Positions 23,868-38,000 of a DNA stretch of 64,000 nucleotides are shown here, piece by piece. The notes under the pieces were generated by a model. It saw nothing but the letters and a program-made list of their open reading frames with translations. It was not told where the DNA came from and did no database searches. The position numbers and the translations under genes were made by a program. Numbering within the stretch: the stretch's first letter is position 1; every line of letters starts with the position of its first letter. The stretch is from NCBI GenBank assembly GCA_023159155.1, contig JAJNNX010000035.1, forward strand, positions 124,001-188,000. The letters run 5' to 3'. Origin of the DNA: Ustulina deusta (taxonomy: Eukaryota; Ascomycota; Sordariomycetes; Xylariales; Xylariaceae).

Positions 23868-25299
23868 GAGCAAATCTGTCGCTAGGCATGCGATGTGCTT
23901 TGTCGTGACGGAACGAGCCGCGCGTCCTCGACACCAATTCGACGGCTTGCGCGATGGTGATTGGACAACGGGTAGAGGCGAGAATCCCGTCGCCAGGCAG
24001 ACACCTCAGCGCCGAGTGGTGCGAGTAACGGGGACTGAGACGGCCTGTTCAAACGCCCGTCCGCACTAAGAGCCCGTCGAGCGAAGTTGCCGCGTCATGG
24101 AATTCTCCGCCGAGCAAGGGTCGGACAGGCAGCAGCATTCCACTACTGGGTACATACATACATGCCTCTACCCAGATATGCACATATTGTGCATATGTAC
24201 CTACTAGAACTTCAAGAATCCGAATCCTTACCCTTCGGTGTTGCCTGCTCCCCTTTGGCGTAGCTCACTCGTCGACGAATATGTATTCGAACGTATCCTA
24301 AGACGAACTTGCTCACCTCATGCAGAGGATTCATCCTAGCTACTATTAGTACATATTGTCAAAAGGAGTAGAGACATATACAAGTGTAGCAGATAAGTTT
24401 TTGTATTCAGGATAATTCAAGGAATCGAAAATCAGCCTAAGAGACCTGGTAGTACGTGGCACAAACCACTCTTAAGGATCACCACAGCGAGGAGACTTCT
24501 GTAAATAGATTAAAACCAATCCACAAATGTGTTTAGAGACCTTTGCAAAACAACAAGTGTCTCTCGCCTACCATAGGTGCAGAGGTTCTAACAAGTATAA
24601 AGAGATAGGATTTTGGTTTTGGTAGAGTTGTGCTCATAAACGCAGTCACAGACTAATGTATCAAAAATTGCTACGGCTGTCTTATAGTTCTGAGCCAGTC
24701 ATAAGTTGACCTTATCCAATCTACCATGCCAAACTAGTTGAGACAAGAGTTTACTGACTTGACGACGCATTTGAGCACAATTGTGCAACCCTACGGCAAA
24801 CATACTCTAAACATATATTAGTTAATATTGGGTACTTATAAACAAAGTCTATTAAAATGAAAATATATTGTATACCTTAGCAAACTAGTGTACTATAGTA
24901 AGCTATATTTTAGCAACACTATTAACTAATATTGATATTAGTTTGTCTTAGTTTATCATGCTTATCTTCGTTAGTTATACTCACACTATAGGTTGCAGTT
25001 TAATCCTCTTTGAATTTGCTGGGCGTAAAACAAATGGCCTCCAAGCAAAGGACTTGCTAGCCTGGATAATATGCCGCTTTTGTTATTGTGGCCTAGGTAT
25101 CTAACACGGCATCCCGGAACCATATTAACATATTTTGCGCCAAGAAATAAGAGCAGCAGGTTGATCCTCGAGTGTATAATTCAATTCTCTATTCCTCCCG
25201 GTGAATGAGTAACCAGCTGGCTAGAATGTGTAAAGCAACCGAAATGGCTATATATTTATGTGCAAATGGGATGCTCAGCTTAGTTGACTAAGGTAGCCT

Positions 25300-27128
25300 T
25301 CACACTGCCTCGATAGTCACAATCCAAGCATACTCGGCGTCTCGAACATGAGCGGATACGTTCAGAGGTGCCGTGTGCGGACTGCTCGCGGGCATCGCAG
25401 CAATCATATTCCCCTGCTCATATTCCCATATGTCGCGTCTAGCTTTCTCACCACACCAACCACCGTCTGCCTCGCGATTATTGGACGAGATAGTGGCTAT
25501 GATCATTTCTTCGGCGGCGGAAGTGGGTGAAATCGATACTAGTATCGAAGCGCCCTGCGCACTCTTGAATGCCAGTACAAGAGGATTTTCCCTGTAATGA
25601 TTACGATCATCAAAATAAACGTACTTAAAGGGGCTCATTATCAATATAGCGCCGTTGTCGTGAAAATGAGGGCTTCCATATTTACACACGCCATCCGGTT
25701 GTAGCATCCTCAGGAATATAACAGGGGCCAGGGTGGCTGGGAACGGCTGGATAATAATGAGTTGGCGGTTAAACCAACGGTCAGCGAAGCCGCCGTCGTC
25801 GTTGCGGGGCTCGGTAGAAATTAGGATCTGCTTCACAATAGCCGCGTCGGAGATATAGTTCGCGGGTACTGAAACTAGATAATCCCCACGTCGAGTATAG
25901 GTAGCACTAGTCCCTTTTTTACGGTCGAGGAGGATGGCGACGTATTCATCCTTGCGCGCTATCTCATGGCAGTTCAAGACTGCGAGAGAACATACCCGAT
26001 TCCTTTCATATTCGCGTATCTTCTGACCGCACAACAACCCTGGAAGCAAGTTCAAAGGTTGATATTCGATTACTGGCAATGAGAATTGCACACCTTTATT
26101 GGTGACCGTGAAAGGCGACGAATTCCAGGCAGATTGACTGTAGAACTCTCCGCCTCTTATGTCGGAGCATTCGAAGCACCCAGAAGCTTCAAAATTGGAT
26201 GGTGATAGCGCCAATAGCCTTCCATCATCATTACCTCTAGCCCATGCAAATATGGTTTCATCATCTGACCGTTTTATGATCTCTTCCTGAAGTCGGCGGA
26301 ACGCCTTTCTGCCTTCGCCATATAGTAGAGGCATAGATACGCCAAAAAGACCCAGCATGCAGTATGCCTCGTCTTCCACCCGGGTGGTTTCCCTTTTCGA
26401 AGCCCACTAGCGTTTGATTAGCGTCAACTACACGAAATGTATAGCCATGTATATCCAACACGGTTGATGAATAAGACCAATAATAATATCTCACCGACAT
26501 CTTTTGGGCGACGCTACATCGGTCGACAAAACCCTCGAATGCGTCATAACTAATGCCAGTGAGCTCCATAAGAGTATTCCTCAAGGCTTTTCGGCTGCCA
26601 ATTTCAGACCATTCGCTCGAGTAAAAGATTACAACTGGCGGTGCGATCAATTCCTGCAGAGTCCAGCCCCGAGAAAACCACCTGCTTGATAAGAAACTTG
26701 GTGGAAGGCCCTGATCCATCGTTGTGTTATCGAGCTTGGAACCGGAAGGCCAGGTGACATCCTCGAGATATGCATAACAGACTTGGGCTTTTGTATACCA
26801 GCAATACATTGAGTTGATGGCTTCGGATAATTCAGCCGAGCTCCGCTTGTCGATGCAACAAGTGTCAATCCACTATCCGCCAAGCATGTCAGCAAAGGCG
26901 ATCAGTAAGAGATGATGCACTTGCCACATATTCGAGGCAATCAATTTGAGCCTGTCTACAACACGCCTGGATTTTTTCATATCCTTTTAGTCCCGGCGCT
27001 CTGCCTTTGGTCATATCTTTGAAGCTGACTTCCTCCTCACCCCACGTGTGGGAAAGAATAGCGTAGGGGGGCACCTTTCGGCCCGTGAAGTCACGGATAA
27101 GCAGAGAATCAACATGGAGAAGACGCAT
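25300..27128 (-). CDS. HET-domain protein (heterokaryon incompatibility family)
   Basis: Exons are 27128-26925, 26872-26495 and 26406-25300 (562 residues). The start MRLLHVDS at 27128 is the usual N-terminus of this family. HET-domain signatures run in order: PPYAILSHTWG (20-30), VWIDTCCIDK (68-77), ELSEAINSM (81-90), RGWTLQELIAP (136-146), then EDEAYCMLGLFGV followed by MPLLYGEG (205-226). The C-terminal ~330 residues match the general shape of HET proteins without an obvious WD or NACHT module. HET proteins can trigger cell death on non-self fusion, but most members are untested and this one has no obvious partner gene next to it. Intron 2 (26407-26494, 88 nt) has a GTGAGA donor. Intron 1 (26873-26924, 52 nt) seems to use a GC donor (GCAAGT) with a GCTGAC branch site. 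Confidence 0.9.
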
Positions 27129-29508
27129 AGCGATTGATATTGGAGGCAATACAACGCCGTGGGTAGTCGAATGTGCTAATAAATGCGCGACGCTGCGTGA
27201 GGCTAGAGTAATTCATGTTATGTTTATAATCAGTTAGGCAAATCTGAAGGGGGCATCTCTATTTAGTATGAGCTGAACAATTTCGCAATCCGAACAAATG
27301 AAGTCCTACTTAGGAAAGGCCGCTATCGCCTAGGATGGCACCAACCGGTCCAATCAATTTTGTCATATTTCAGCTATCTACTGATAGGCAGAACGGTGCA
27401 TTACAAATAGGCCAAGACCATAAGGATACCAAAACAGACATTCAGGCATAGATAATATGCCTGATTACGAAGAATAATTCATCCAAGTAGCAACATAAGC
27501 CGTCAATTATACGCCAGAGGACCATTCAGACCGGACTAGATGGCTAAACAATCTAGGAACCTGTCTCAGCGACAGATACAAAGGACAGAAGCTGTGGTTG
27601 ATCTGCGGGCGGATGTTTTCAATTGCTGATACCTCTATATCTCTCCTATTAGCAAACGTATCGAAGCCAGTCGCTAACCTTTGTTATTTTTAGATAGTTA
27701 CTAGAATTCTTAAATGGTACATGGATTCGCTGAAAATATTATTCCGCTTATTCCTTTGCCTGCCTATCGAACTTTATATAATACCAACAAGCAAGACTTT
27801 TTGCCAGAGGCTGCTAGCTTAGCCTCGGATGTGGCCGCTGTGCCCTTGAAGGCCGGCACGGGAATCATTGCTATATTAGGGATGCTGGAAAGTAGGAAAA
27901 TTCGAGCCCAGCCTGGCTTCAAAAGATCTCTTCTACATCTATTGAAAGATGAGGTGTAAACGGCAGTAGCCAGATTCAGTTGTGTTCATAGATGTCAGCT
28001 CCTACCGCTACGGTGCTTTAATTATCGAGCGGCGACCCTGCCGCGGTTTCCGAGAGGTCTCGGGAATATTGCTAGTCTCTTGAAACACATGCTTGGCCTT
28101 GGGATGTGGTCGTCCGTCCCGTCCTAGATGCTCTCAGTCTCACCCGAACTTCATCCAACCGTTGCTGGCCTCGCGTGCGATGGATCCTGACCAGTTGCTT
28201 CAATGGTAATGGAAAAATAATTGGCTAAGCCGAATATATCCTACCACGACAGGAACAGGCCCGATTCTCTGTCTTCGTGCCCCTTCCCGACCAGCGAGAA
28301 ACAGCCCTGGGTCGAAGTCATTTTCCAAGTCCCTTAGTTCTCATTATCATTCATTTAATCTGAAAGACGAGACCGGCCTTACCGAGCGAAAACTGTTAAG
28401 TCAATGTCAATATTATCTAAATAGTCTGGAATGGTGGCAACCTCGCTAGTAGACTGGCTTTAGCTTAGTAGTGCAGAGTGTCAGTCAACTCCTCTTCATC
28501 ACATTAACCATTCCCAGCAGATTTTAATGTCATTAAGAGCTAATGATAATATTTTGAATTCCAGGAGAAGCACCAGCACGCATAATCTTAGACCTGAGGC
28601 TCTAGTAGTATTTCGCCATTGAGGAGAGGTTGGTACTTGAGCCTCGTTAAAAAGAAACCGAAACTCTGAAATATGCTTCGATATCATATAGACGAAGGCT
28701 ATATGAGTCTTTTAATTACGAAACCACTCCTTCTCAACTTGGAATTCGGTCTCCGGTTCTTGTAGAAAGCTCAAGTCAAGGGGATGTAGCGTGTACAACA
28801 CAAGGCACACTAACTCATTCATGTATATATAAAAAGGTCTTCCCACCTTGTTCACACGGTCTAGAATAGTCAATTAAGCACTCATATATCTTTCATTTCA
28901 ACAGTTCCCATAATAATACAACGATAATATCATGGCTTAAAAGCTACATCTAAGAGGGCATGCAAGTGGCAATACAGTCGTGGATTAGTCGATGACCTTT
29001 TCATACTTAGCGAAATGAATGGACTTGCATAAATATTTGCCATAATTAATCCACTTCACTCTTCAGCTTTCATGCTTAGTGCGAAGCCTAAAGAACTGGA
29101 GTTTGATAATAAATACAACGCGATAAGGGCGATCAACTGAAGTCACCAACCCACATAGGACTTATAAGGGGACTTATAAGCAGAAGTTAGAGAGGAAGCT
29201 GAAGACGTAGTACGATATTTAGGGCGTAATCCTGCTAAAGATTATGCAGAAAACCCGGTAGATTCACACAGCCAAGTCGTAAGCTCACGGGAGAAGGAAC
29301 AGTTATCATAACACGTCTTTGATATTCCTCTACGCCACAACCTCTACCAGTCAGAGTTTCTCTAGCTGGGCTGAATACGACGACCGGTCCATGCACCTAT
29401 ATATATCCCAATGCAATGACCTCAAGTCCCCTAGAACGCCCGAGAATGTCGATGCTCCCATGTCCCCAACCCGGTATGCAGTCATGAATTTTCCCGTCCG
29501 GCGCGTCC
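27129..29508. other. Intergenic region between HET and BRCT genes
   Basis: It contains one doubtful small frame (27714-27959) and otherwise nothing I can support on either strand. Confidence 0.5.
27714..27959 (+). CDS. Doubtful small ORF, 81 residues
   Basis: ATG-initiated frame with an alanine/leucine-rich middle and a basic C-terminus. It matches no family I know. It might be a leftover exon of a decayed gene or a chance frame. Confidence 0.2.
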   Translation: MVHGFAENIIPLIPLPAYRTLYNTNKQDFLPEAASLASDVAAVPLKAGTGIIAILGMLESRKIRAQPGFKRSLLHLLKDEV

Positions 29509-30465
29509 TCATTTCGCCTGTCCACTCGGCGGCGGCCTCGACTCGTCGATGCTGGGGGGTGTGGAATCCTTGTGTCTCGAATACAAGCCATATACGCTCT
29601 GCTGGCCCTTTGGCGCGATCTTGAGGTCCGCGAAGCGTGCCTCGGGCAATCTCTTGCCGGCCTTGATGCTCTCGAGCACCCACTGGACGCCGACGAACTT
29701 CACGGCGGGACCGCCTATCTTCGAAATCTCCCTCTGTAGCTTCCCGCCCGCTAGGCCGCCACCGGCGCCTCCGCTGCCGTATGCTCCCGCCGTGGGCCTG
29801 CCGAGAATGACATGTGTTACCTTTCGACGCCCCAGGTGGCTAGACATGCTGGCGCCGTGCTCGGCGAGCACGTGCTTCAGCTTATGGTCGGAGATGAGCG
29901 GGTGCGTGCTTCCGTTGAGGTACACAACGACGCCGTCGAAGATCCTGCGAGGCTGCTTGGCTTCTTCTCTAGCCGCGTCCTCCTCCTTCCGCCGAGCTAC
30001 GAGACGCTCCTCGGCCGTCATCTCATTCGGGCCCAAACTTCTCAACGTGCTCTGCTGGGGGTCGTCGGGGTTTGAAATCGAAGCCGAAGCTGAAGCCGAA
30101 GCCAACATCGAAGGTGACGCAGACATAGGCGAAGATGACGACGGCTTCATGGTCCCAGGGTTCGCCAGCATGTCGAGGACAGAACTCCGTGCTCGCGACC
30201 GCATTTCGGGCGTGATCAGCGCTTTGGCTTTTGGGTCCCAGTTCTGTGACCCTTCTCCCACCGCATCTGACACCCGCTTGCCGCCCCCGGCGCCCCCGGT
30301 GAACTGGCTCATCAGCTTCCGGTTCCGCGAGTTGCGCCATCCCGTACTGACGCCCAACGGATTCTCGGCGCGTTGATGACCCGTGGATGATGAGTTCCAG
30401 GGGTCGAAGGTCTGCCCGTACATGGGCTCGGCAGCCTTGGGAACTGGCGGCTTGGATGGTGGCAT
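29509..30465 (-). CDS. BRCT-domain protein
   Basis: Single-exon gene of 318 residues, ATG at 30465. Residues 1-60 hold a basic block (MYGQTFDPWNSSSTGHQRAE ... GWRNSRNRKLMSQF) that I associate with a conserved fungal protein. A Ser-rich linker with SASASAS repeats follows. A BRCT domain spans about 180-290: RRIFDGVVVYLNGSTHP, then THVILGRP, and VKFVGVQWVLESIKAGKRLPE, containing the conserved Trp near the end of the fold. The YLNG start is like the N-terminal BRCT of the translesion polymerase REV1, but the protein lacks any polymerase region. BRCT domains bind phosphopeptides or DNA ends in damage signalling, so a nuclear role is likely; the exact function is unknown. It is transcribed away from the long gene desert upstream of StuA. 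Confidence 0.85.
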   Translation of the reverse strand: MPPSKPPVPKAAEPMYGQTFDPWNSSSTGHQRAENPLGVSTGWRNSRNRKLMSQFTGGAGGGKRVSDAVGEGSQNWDPKAKALITPEMRSRARSSVLDMLANPGTMKPSSSSPMSASPSMLASASASASISNPDDPQQSTLRSLGPNEMTAEERLVARRKEEDAAREEAKQPRRIFDGVVVYLNGSTHPLISDHKLKHVLAEHGASMSSHLGRRKVTHVILGRPTAGAYGSGGAGGGLAGGKLQREISKIGGPAVKFVGVQWVLESIKAGKRLPEARFADLKIAPKGQQSVYGLYSRHKDSTPPSIDESRPPPSGQAK

Positions 30466-33400
30466 GATGACGTGGTATTGCCTGAGATGTTAGGAGAGGC
30501 TCAAAGAGATGGCTGTTGTGGGGTGATGAGCACGGTTCTGGAATGCTGCTCTCATGACTGATTCATGGGTGAAACAATACAATGAATAGGTATTATTGAT
30601 TCGGAATTGCTTTAGTCTGTTCTTCTTTTGTCCTCGCCTTCCACGCTACCATTGTTTTGTTTCAACCCGACACAACCACGCGTCATGTGATTGATTGTAT
30701 TGTTCCTCGAGCAAGCAAAACATACTCTAGGCATCGGCCACCCAGCAACAACAATAGCATCCACACTCTAAGCGTCAAGCTAACAAACTCTAAGACACGT
30801 GACCACGAGCGCAGACATCAATGTCTCGTGCATCTTTTAGACCTATTCTCCGCCACATGTCTGGCTCGCCTTGATTGACCAACCCACGATGAAAAAAAAA
30901 AAGAGGCATCTCTATTCATCTGCTTGTCTGCTTGTTTGTTGATGCATTTTCGTTGTTCGAAGACCAAACAACAACCATATCAATATAACTTTCTTTTTCT
31001 CCGCCAAGCCTTCGCTCGGACGGCATTGCTTGCAGGCCAGCGCGCCGTTTCGAACCCGCCTGCGCCACGACAATCTTGAACATCACGACTCTTTGATAAG
31101 GTGAGCCGAAGAGGGGCCAATCGGGTGGTCTTTGCTGCGAGGAGATCCAGCCAACAGAGCCGGGGATTACTGACACGGGGATGTCTTGGCCTGCTTCCTC
31201 CTGTACCTACCCTTTCTGCACAACACGCTAAATGCACGGAGGACCTTGGATTGGGACGGGGAAGAGTGGGCTGTGCGTTTTGGCGCGCGCACCGCGGGTT
31301 ACATCACTCGATGGACATGGACGGATGTCGTTTCATGGATGGGTGGGTGGATGGGCCAGTGCAGCGTCGCAGTGGTGGCGGCACTGGGTCCATGACCGAC
31401 GAGGATGAACGAGGAAGAGGGTGGTTTGCTAATAAGCTGAAAAGATAACATGGTGCACAGATTACCCAGTCTCAGCCAGCAAGCATATTGCGCTCAGCGA
31501 AGACGACGTTGATGACCCCCCCCGATGGTCGGCAAGCCACCCAGCCAGAAAACCAGAAACGAGATTGGGGCAATTGGGGCACTTGCGTTTTGTGTGTTGT
31601 GCTTTCTTTCAAGCTTGTCCCCGGCTCGACGCCGGCGATGCGATGCGCGATGTGAGGACTGGGTTCATTGCCCTGGTTTGGACCTGTGGTCTTATTCCCC
31701 GCAAATTCATGCAAGCAACACACGGCCTCCCGTCGACGTTTCTTTTATGCATTCGACACTTCGCGGTACAGTAGCAGGTAGCAACCGGGCTGAAGGGACC
31801 CTGCCGGTGCTACAGTAGAGGGTCTGAGCAATGAGCTCCTTCATTGTATGGGATGGCAACATGCATCGTCATGACCTCTCGTTCTGCTTCACGATCTTAC
31901 ATCCCCGGTGCTTACAATACTTGCTAAATCTTACCTATTGTATGTAACCCCCCATGTCGGTGGTCGATAGCCTCGTTAAATTGTTACCGAGAAAGGGGCT
32001 TCTTGCACCGACGTCACCCCTAACCATCAGGGTTTATAGCATGGTGCGTTTGATTACGACGGGGCTATCGGATCCCTTGGACCTCAACATGCGTGCACAT
32101 ATGGAGGAGCCATGGTGTTGGGCTGCAGAGCAACGGAGATATACTTAGCGTAGGTGGTGTACCGCAGTATTATGGTTGTGGAATCCGTATACACACTACT
32201 GAGTACGTACCGGTATTCTTCAACATGCAAGCTCGTCAGCAGTGGACAGTCTGTACTCCTCGGGGGAACGCAAGTCTGGGGTTCATGCAGCGAGCCCGGC
32301 CAGTGTGGTGGGCGTTTCTTGTGTCGCCGCGTTACTTAGGCAGGGCTAGAGCAATCAGTTCAGGGGGTAGATAACGCTGGCGGGACCTTCGTTGGGGTAG
32401 GTAGCTAGTCAACTCGGGTTCCCTTTCCGAATATTGCTCATGTCCTGTGCTTTGTTCCATCGTCGCAGGTGTAGGCATCCGCAGCGGTGCATTGTTTTTA
32501 CCGGCATAACAGGCATCGCCACGTTCTAGAGATGTACGGGGAATGAGCATTGTTACCACATGTGCGCTACTTTGGCATTCCCGCCCTGCGGTATGCTTAG
32601 GTAGTGTAGAGACCCTGGTATTCAATCTGAGGGATGCAAATAGGTATGTCTGCGTGTGAGTTGTGTAGTGAGCCAAAGCAAACCGAATCTTGACTTGTAT
32701 TTTCGAATCGCGATCCATGAATTGAGTTGTCGCATCCCGAGAGCTCATTTGTCTCTCAAGGGTTTCTTCTCCAGTACACTAGATGCCCTCGGGTGAATAT
32801 AGAAAACCAGTTCTCCATACAGTAATCACAAGCTCTATCCCTTGCGTCAATCAAAATCCGGCTTGAATGCGGTTCTGCTGTCAAATTTAGCAATCTTGAT
32901 TCATACAAGTCTCGGGCGGCACTGTCTTTCAAGGTCCCTGGCTACCAACCTCAGCTCGCGATATTTGTCACAAATAAAGCCATTATACCAGAGGGTACAA
33001 GATAACGGGTGCCGTGTGATCAGGGTGGTTACTCCATCTTACTCCCCTGTGTACACTACCTATTCCATGTCAGTCTGTATGTACATATCTACTTGTGTAC
33101 TATGTATACACTATAGAGCGCAGGAACTAACAAGGGGCAACTATTGTGTACACATACTCAGTACATTAGAAACGACATCTCGGGTAGACCATCTGGTATA
33201 CTATACTAGATTCTAGCCCTGCTGGAAGAATTGCTGCCATCGGGCGAGCAGACTACATACATAGTAGGATACCTAACTAGGTAGTTTGGGTGGTTATGTT
33301 GAGGTTTGACAGCAGGCATTTGGGGAGATTGCCACCCATGAATGAGCTACAGCACATATGCGGATCATACTTGCTTGCTTCTGCTTGATGCTGCTGGCCG

Positions 33401-34995
33401 AATACCTATGTAAAGGCTGCGGCGCCGCTTCCCGTCATGTGTGTACCTACACAACATGCTTGTTTCGTGGGGTGGCTGGCCTTGGCTGGGGGTCTTTGCA
33501 TGGTAACGTTGACGACGTTCCTGGGCTGGCTGAATCTTGGCTGGGCTCTCACACTAGGCCTGGACTACACTAGGAGGGCGATTAGTGCTGGCACCGTACA
33601 CTAACTACAGTGCTACGCTGTGATCCTACCAATCTGCTGTCCTTTTATTGCCGCGGAGGAGAAGCCGTGGATAAGCTCGCTCCAGAATATACTAGACATG
33701 GAGGGTGTGGTGGTTGGGATTCGTCCCTCCTCTCTTCCTTCCCTTCCTTCATCCCTTCTTCTGCCTCTTCCATGCAGAGACGCTATTGCATGAATCCAGC
33801 ACAGCAATGGTGGGCCGGAGTTTGCGGCTTTTTGCTTCATCGAGTTTCGTTTAGTGACCGATCCACCCTCTGGCTCGGAATTTTCGTACCAGCAGTGTAT
33901 TGCCGGTATTCTGCTCTTTGGGCCTATGTGTGCTAATGTATGTAGATCTGCTGCGCCTGGGCGGTTGTATACTATGCATACTACACCACGATGGACATCG
34001 GTATGTCAAGGGCTGTCTGCAGAATTGCGCGGTAGCAAATCGAGGAAGTTAGACACACAGGACCTTGCGATCCCATGTCTCCTCTTCCGCCGCTAGTAAT
34101 GTAGAGTGCGGATATGTAGCGGTAATCCTGCCCGTACACACACATGCGTCACACGTTAGCACAGCAGGCGACTACTGCGGTAGCCGTGGCCCTGTGGGAT
34201 GTTCGGGCTGGCGTACAGGTCGACGACCGGGCTAGCCCACGGCTCATGCACGATGTCAGATCGAAACCGATGGATTCTCAACAACGACGATCACATCCCA
34301 TGACAGCCACGAACAAGAGATTTGTTATCAACGTCATTGGCCAATGGTAGCTATCCCATGATAGGGCTACTGGAAAGTCGAGTGTGCGAACATGCTAAAT
34401 GTCTCAGCGGCCCTGCCCCAGTGAGAAGACAGTCCCATGTAGTATACTATAGTTAGCAATAGGCGCCCTGGAGGACCGAAGTACACTGTAGTGTACGGCC
34501 ACTAGTGGACAGTACCTACACGTAGTCAGTTCAGTGCACGTATAGGTGGTACTTGAGGGAGCTCGGCGCCGTCTTGTGGACTTGTCTTCGCGGGAATCCC
34601 TTGTTTGCGAACCACATCTGAGATGTTCTGGGCCAATCAAAACGGCCTGTCCACCCTCGTGAGGAGAATACTACCCTAGTTTCGAAGTATCTTGATGACG
34701 ATCATTCGATGACAACAGACAAAAGTCCTCGCAGCCTCAAGGGTACGTCTGAGAATGCTAGCCACATTCACACATCACGCGCCATCGTTGAATGCCGAGA
34801 TGGATTTGCAAGGAGCATAGCTCTTGGCCTTCTGTCACTAGACTACCTGCTGTGTGTGCATTTTATTTATGCTTCTCACTGGAAAGACAGGCGCAAGAGT
34901 TATTCGGTTACTCATGCACCTATCTTCAAGTATTTTTGTTCCCACTGGACTATTTACTTACCTTAGGTATATGGTTGTGTATGTATACAATGTAC

Positions 34996-35014
34996 TAAGT
35001 AAGTAAGTAAGTAG
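34996..35014 (+). repeat. (TAAG)n microsatellite
   Basis: About five tandem AAGT/TAAG units inside the gene desert. Confidence 0.7.
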
Positions 35015-38000
35015 TGTACTGAGGTAACAGTGTAAGGTACCTATACAAGGGACAATGGGGCAATTGGGACCCTTGCTTAGTATTTACACTACCTACCTAC
35101 AGTAGCGCAAGTACAGTACCTAGTGCAGGCACTTGAGTTGACGTGCTTCCGAGGCTAGACAAATTTATCACTGGCCAGGAACGGATTGGGCAGGAGGGAT
35201 TTTCTAATTGGACAAGCTCTCGACGTGTCGATGAATACAATGCGGCACATTACTGGACCTTTCCAGAGTGACTTGTCACACCCGCCGGCTTGCGATGAGG
35301 ATGAGGCGCCCAGAATAAAAAGATCAGAAGACTCGAGCTACGGAACAGATCTTACATCAAACAAACTACTACTAGTAACAATGCAACATATAAATAGGAA
35401 TAGTGTTTTACTCGGGTTATCCCTGTCTCTTGTTCTTTTCGAGGCTCCGAGCTAATACTTCATCTTCGTACAGGAGAATGAGTTGGTTACATGATAGAGG
35501 GCAATTCTTCCCGTGGGGTAACGACAACTTTCGTACCTACGTGTACTATGTATCTCAGCCCGTGTAGCCATTGATCGCGAGGCCAATAACCGGTGATCAT
35601 CGGACAAGGAATTGGGGCACATAGCAAGGATACACGATCAGGATTACATGGTAGTATAGCGTAGTGTAGTTAGTGTAGCGTAGGCAGGCTGGGGGGAGGG
35701 GTTCAGTTAGAAGATCTGAGATACACAATGAGTACAGATGTATACTATGTATACATGAAGTGGCGGTGAAGAGAAGCTTGGGTCTGTTGTTTACTTGGTG
35801 CACGCGGGGTGCTTGGGGATCATCAACATACCTAGTACCTTGTGTACAGTGTGCAGACTGTATGGGTGTGTAGACCGCGCCAAAACTCCGTTTCAGTCCC
35901 TGTTACTATATACGGCGTAGACGGCGGACACAATCTGATCGTATACTACACTGTACCTAAGTGCACATAATGTGGAAGAGTGCTTGGCTGTCTAGATGTT
36001 TACCCATGTGTATATTGTACAAGGGAAGCTGGCTGGTAGTTGTCTTTTCCAAGTCAAGATATGAAGGGTTAGGTGAATTTTAACATATTAACTGTTCAGC
36101 CCTCAAATCTTTCTATCAGGGCTATATACGCTTTACTAAGGTGCATGGAGGTAAGTCATGTGCGAAGGTACCTATGTAAGATTGTGGTCGGCAGGCAAAG
36201 ACATAGGATTCAGGACATCAAAGTCATTGTGTGCCGTGGCCAATAATAATAAGCTTGGTCTGTCTCTGTACCTTACTTGAAATCTGATCCATTGAATCCG
36301 ATGTTAGTAGTGGAGAGACGAACACGCTGGACACCCTTTCCCACGTTGTTCGTTCCAATTGGACCAACAAATCCCTATAATACCGGCCTAAAGAAGCATC
36401 CAGTGGTACAGGTTTGTAAAAATGGCAAGTAGGCACTTCCTCATGGCGCCACCAGGCTTCTCTTCACACCACCTCATCTTTCCCCTCCCTCTTGGCCCGA
36501 AATACCTACTCGTCGTCAGTCGTGAGACAACCTGATAAGCCTTTTAGCACGGATAACGGTCCGCTCTTGCAGCCCGCGCGGTTTGCCATGCGAATTACGG
36601 AGCCATAATGATGTGCATGCTCTCCATGTTAGGTACCCCCCTAAGCGCATCCGTTCGAGGGATTCGGGGCTAGCTGGTTGTCATCATCGTGTGTACCTTG
36701 GAGTGTGAGTGTCCGGAGGAACAAAAGTACGCTATACAGCTTACCTCCATGGCCGCTCAGCTCTCACAATTTGTAATGTTGAAGGCATTCATACCAGCAG
36801 ATTGGCTGAATAGTGCTCGGTAGCCTTTTCTAGCGTAATGGCATTCTCACGAGCTAGTCCGCAACCGGCGTTGAATAGTTAGTCTGGTGGCTTGTCGTTG
36901 GAGATCTCCTTGGTCCAACTTAGAGCTAGTGTCCACATCAGCTGGATGGGTGTGTTCGTCGACGTGGGCGCCCCTGATTGGCCTGACACTGGCTGGACTG
37001 GAAATGGAGGGTGACGGGGAGGTTGGCACACAAAACAAAAAAATGAGAAGGGTACACCAAAGGCGACACAGAAACCACTTCACACTGTCCAGCCGATAGG
37101 ATGCTGTCAAGACAAGTGCCGGTGGCCAGAACCTCGACATACAGTAGGTGCTCACGTCTCGGCGTTCAGGTGGCAGGGGAAACGACCATACGGAACTTGG
37201 ATTTCCCGGGCCTTGCCGTAACATAAACACCGATTTCACTTTTCTCAAGTCGGAGACAGACCGGAGGACAACAAGGTCAGATCGAGGCTCGATATTGTGG
37301 ACACCACTACACTATATCTGGTTACAGTATTAGTATACACATTCATACCACTGCAGTACGTTGTACACTACGTAGTACAGTAGGAGGAGACATCGGCAGC
37401 TCTCAAGCTATTATGACTGCCCTGTTGGTAGTGTGCATGTTATTAGTGCACCCTGTCAGCATAACAAGATCGGGGGACTGGAAGAAGCAAACCTATTTCC
37501 TACTGTATTCCTGGAGACGGAGAGTACCGACAAAACGACTGTTTCCAATGCACGCCTCTCTCTCGCGGCAGTCAGGATGCTGGCCCTGGCGGTCTGACTG
37601 GCGGTCGTGACAGTGCTGGTCGTGGTCTAGAACCGGTTAGTCCGCGGTATTCACATTTTGGTGGAGAGTAGCCTGAAACGGACCCTGTCGAAAATGTACA
37701 GCTGTATCATTCAAGAAACTGGTAATCCGCTGACAGCACAGCAAGGCTGGCCACCTTCGAAATACCTCCAGTAGTGAGTGTGCGACGGTATGTATTGATC
37801 CTTTCGACCCTGCAAAGACATGGGTGCCCTGGAGCATGGGGTAAAAGGCGTGATTGGTTAGGTGTGAGATATGCATAGCCGCGCCCGCTGTGCGTTAGTC
37901 TCGCTGCTCGGTCATGCAAGTGCTCAAGCGCATGTACCGAATCGTACCCGACAGTACACTACAGCACAGGCAGTCCGCTGACGGGAGAAGCTTATTTCTT

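Larger units (their letters stand above)
23551..25299. other. Promoter region of the HSP gene and empty DNA
   Basis: The first 350 bases hold the TATA-like and heat-shock elements. From about 24350 the sequence grows AT-rich, particularly 24780-24990, with imperfectly inverted TATTAGTTAATATTG-like words; this may be a decayed repeat. I see no gene. Confidence 0.5.

Noticed and set aside
24780..24990. AT-rich stretch considered as a second RIP-mutated transposon
   Set aside because: Composition is only moderately AT-rich and no terminal repeats or target duplication could be found.
29549..30376. 275-residue plus-strand frame opposite the BRCT gene
   Set aside because: Shadow of the minus-strand gene, which carries the BRCT motifs.
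32956..32963. StuA-binding-site matches (WCGCGWNM) here and at 35573-35580
   Set aside because: The motif is short and degenerate; two matches in 15 kb are no more than expected by chance.
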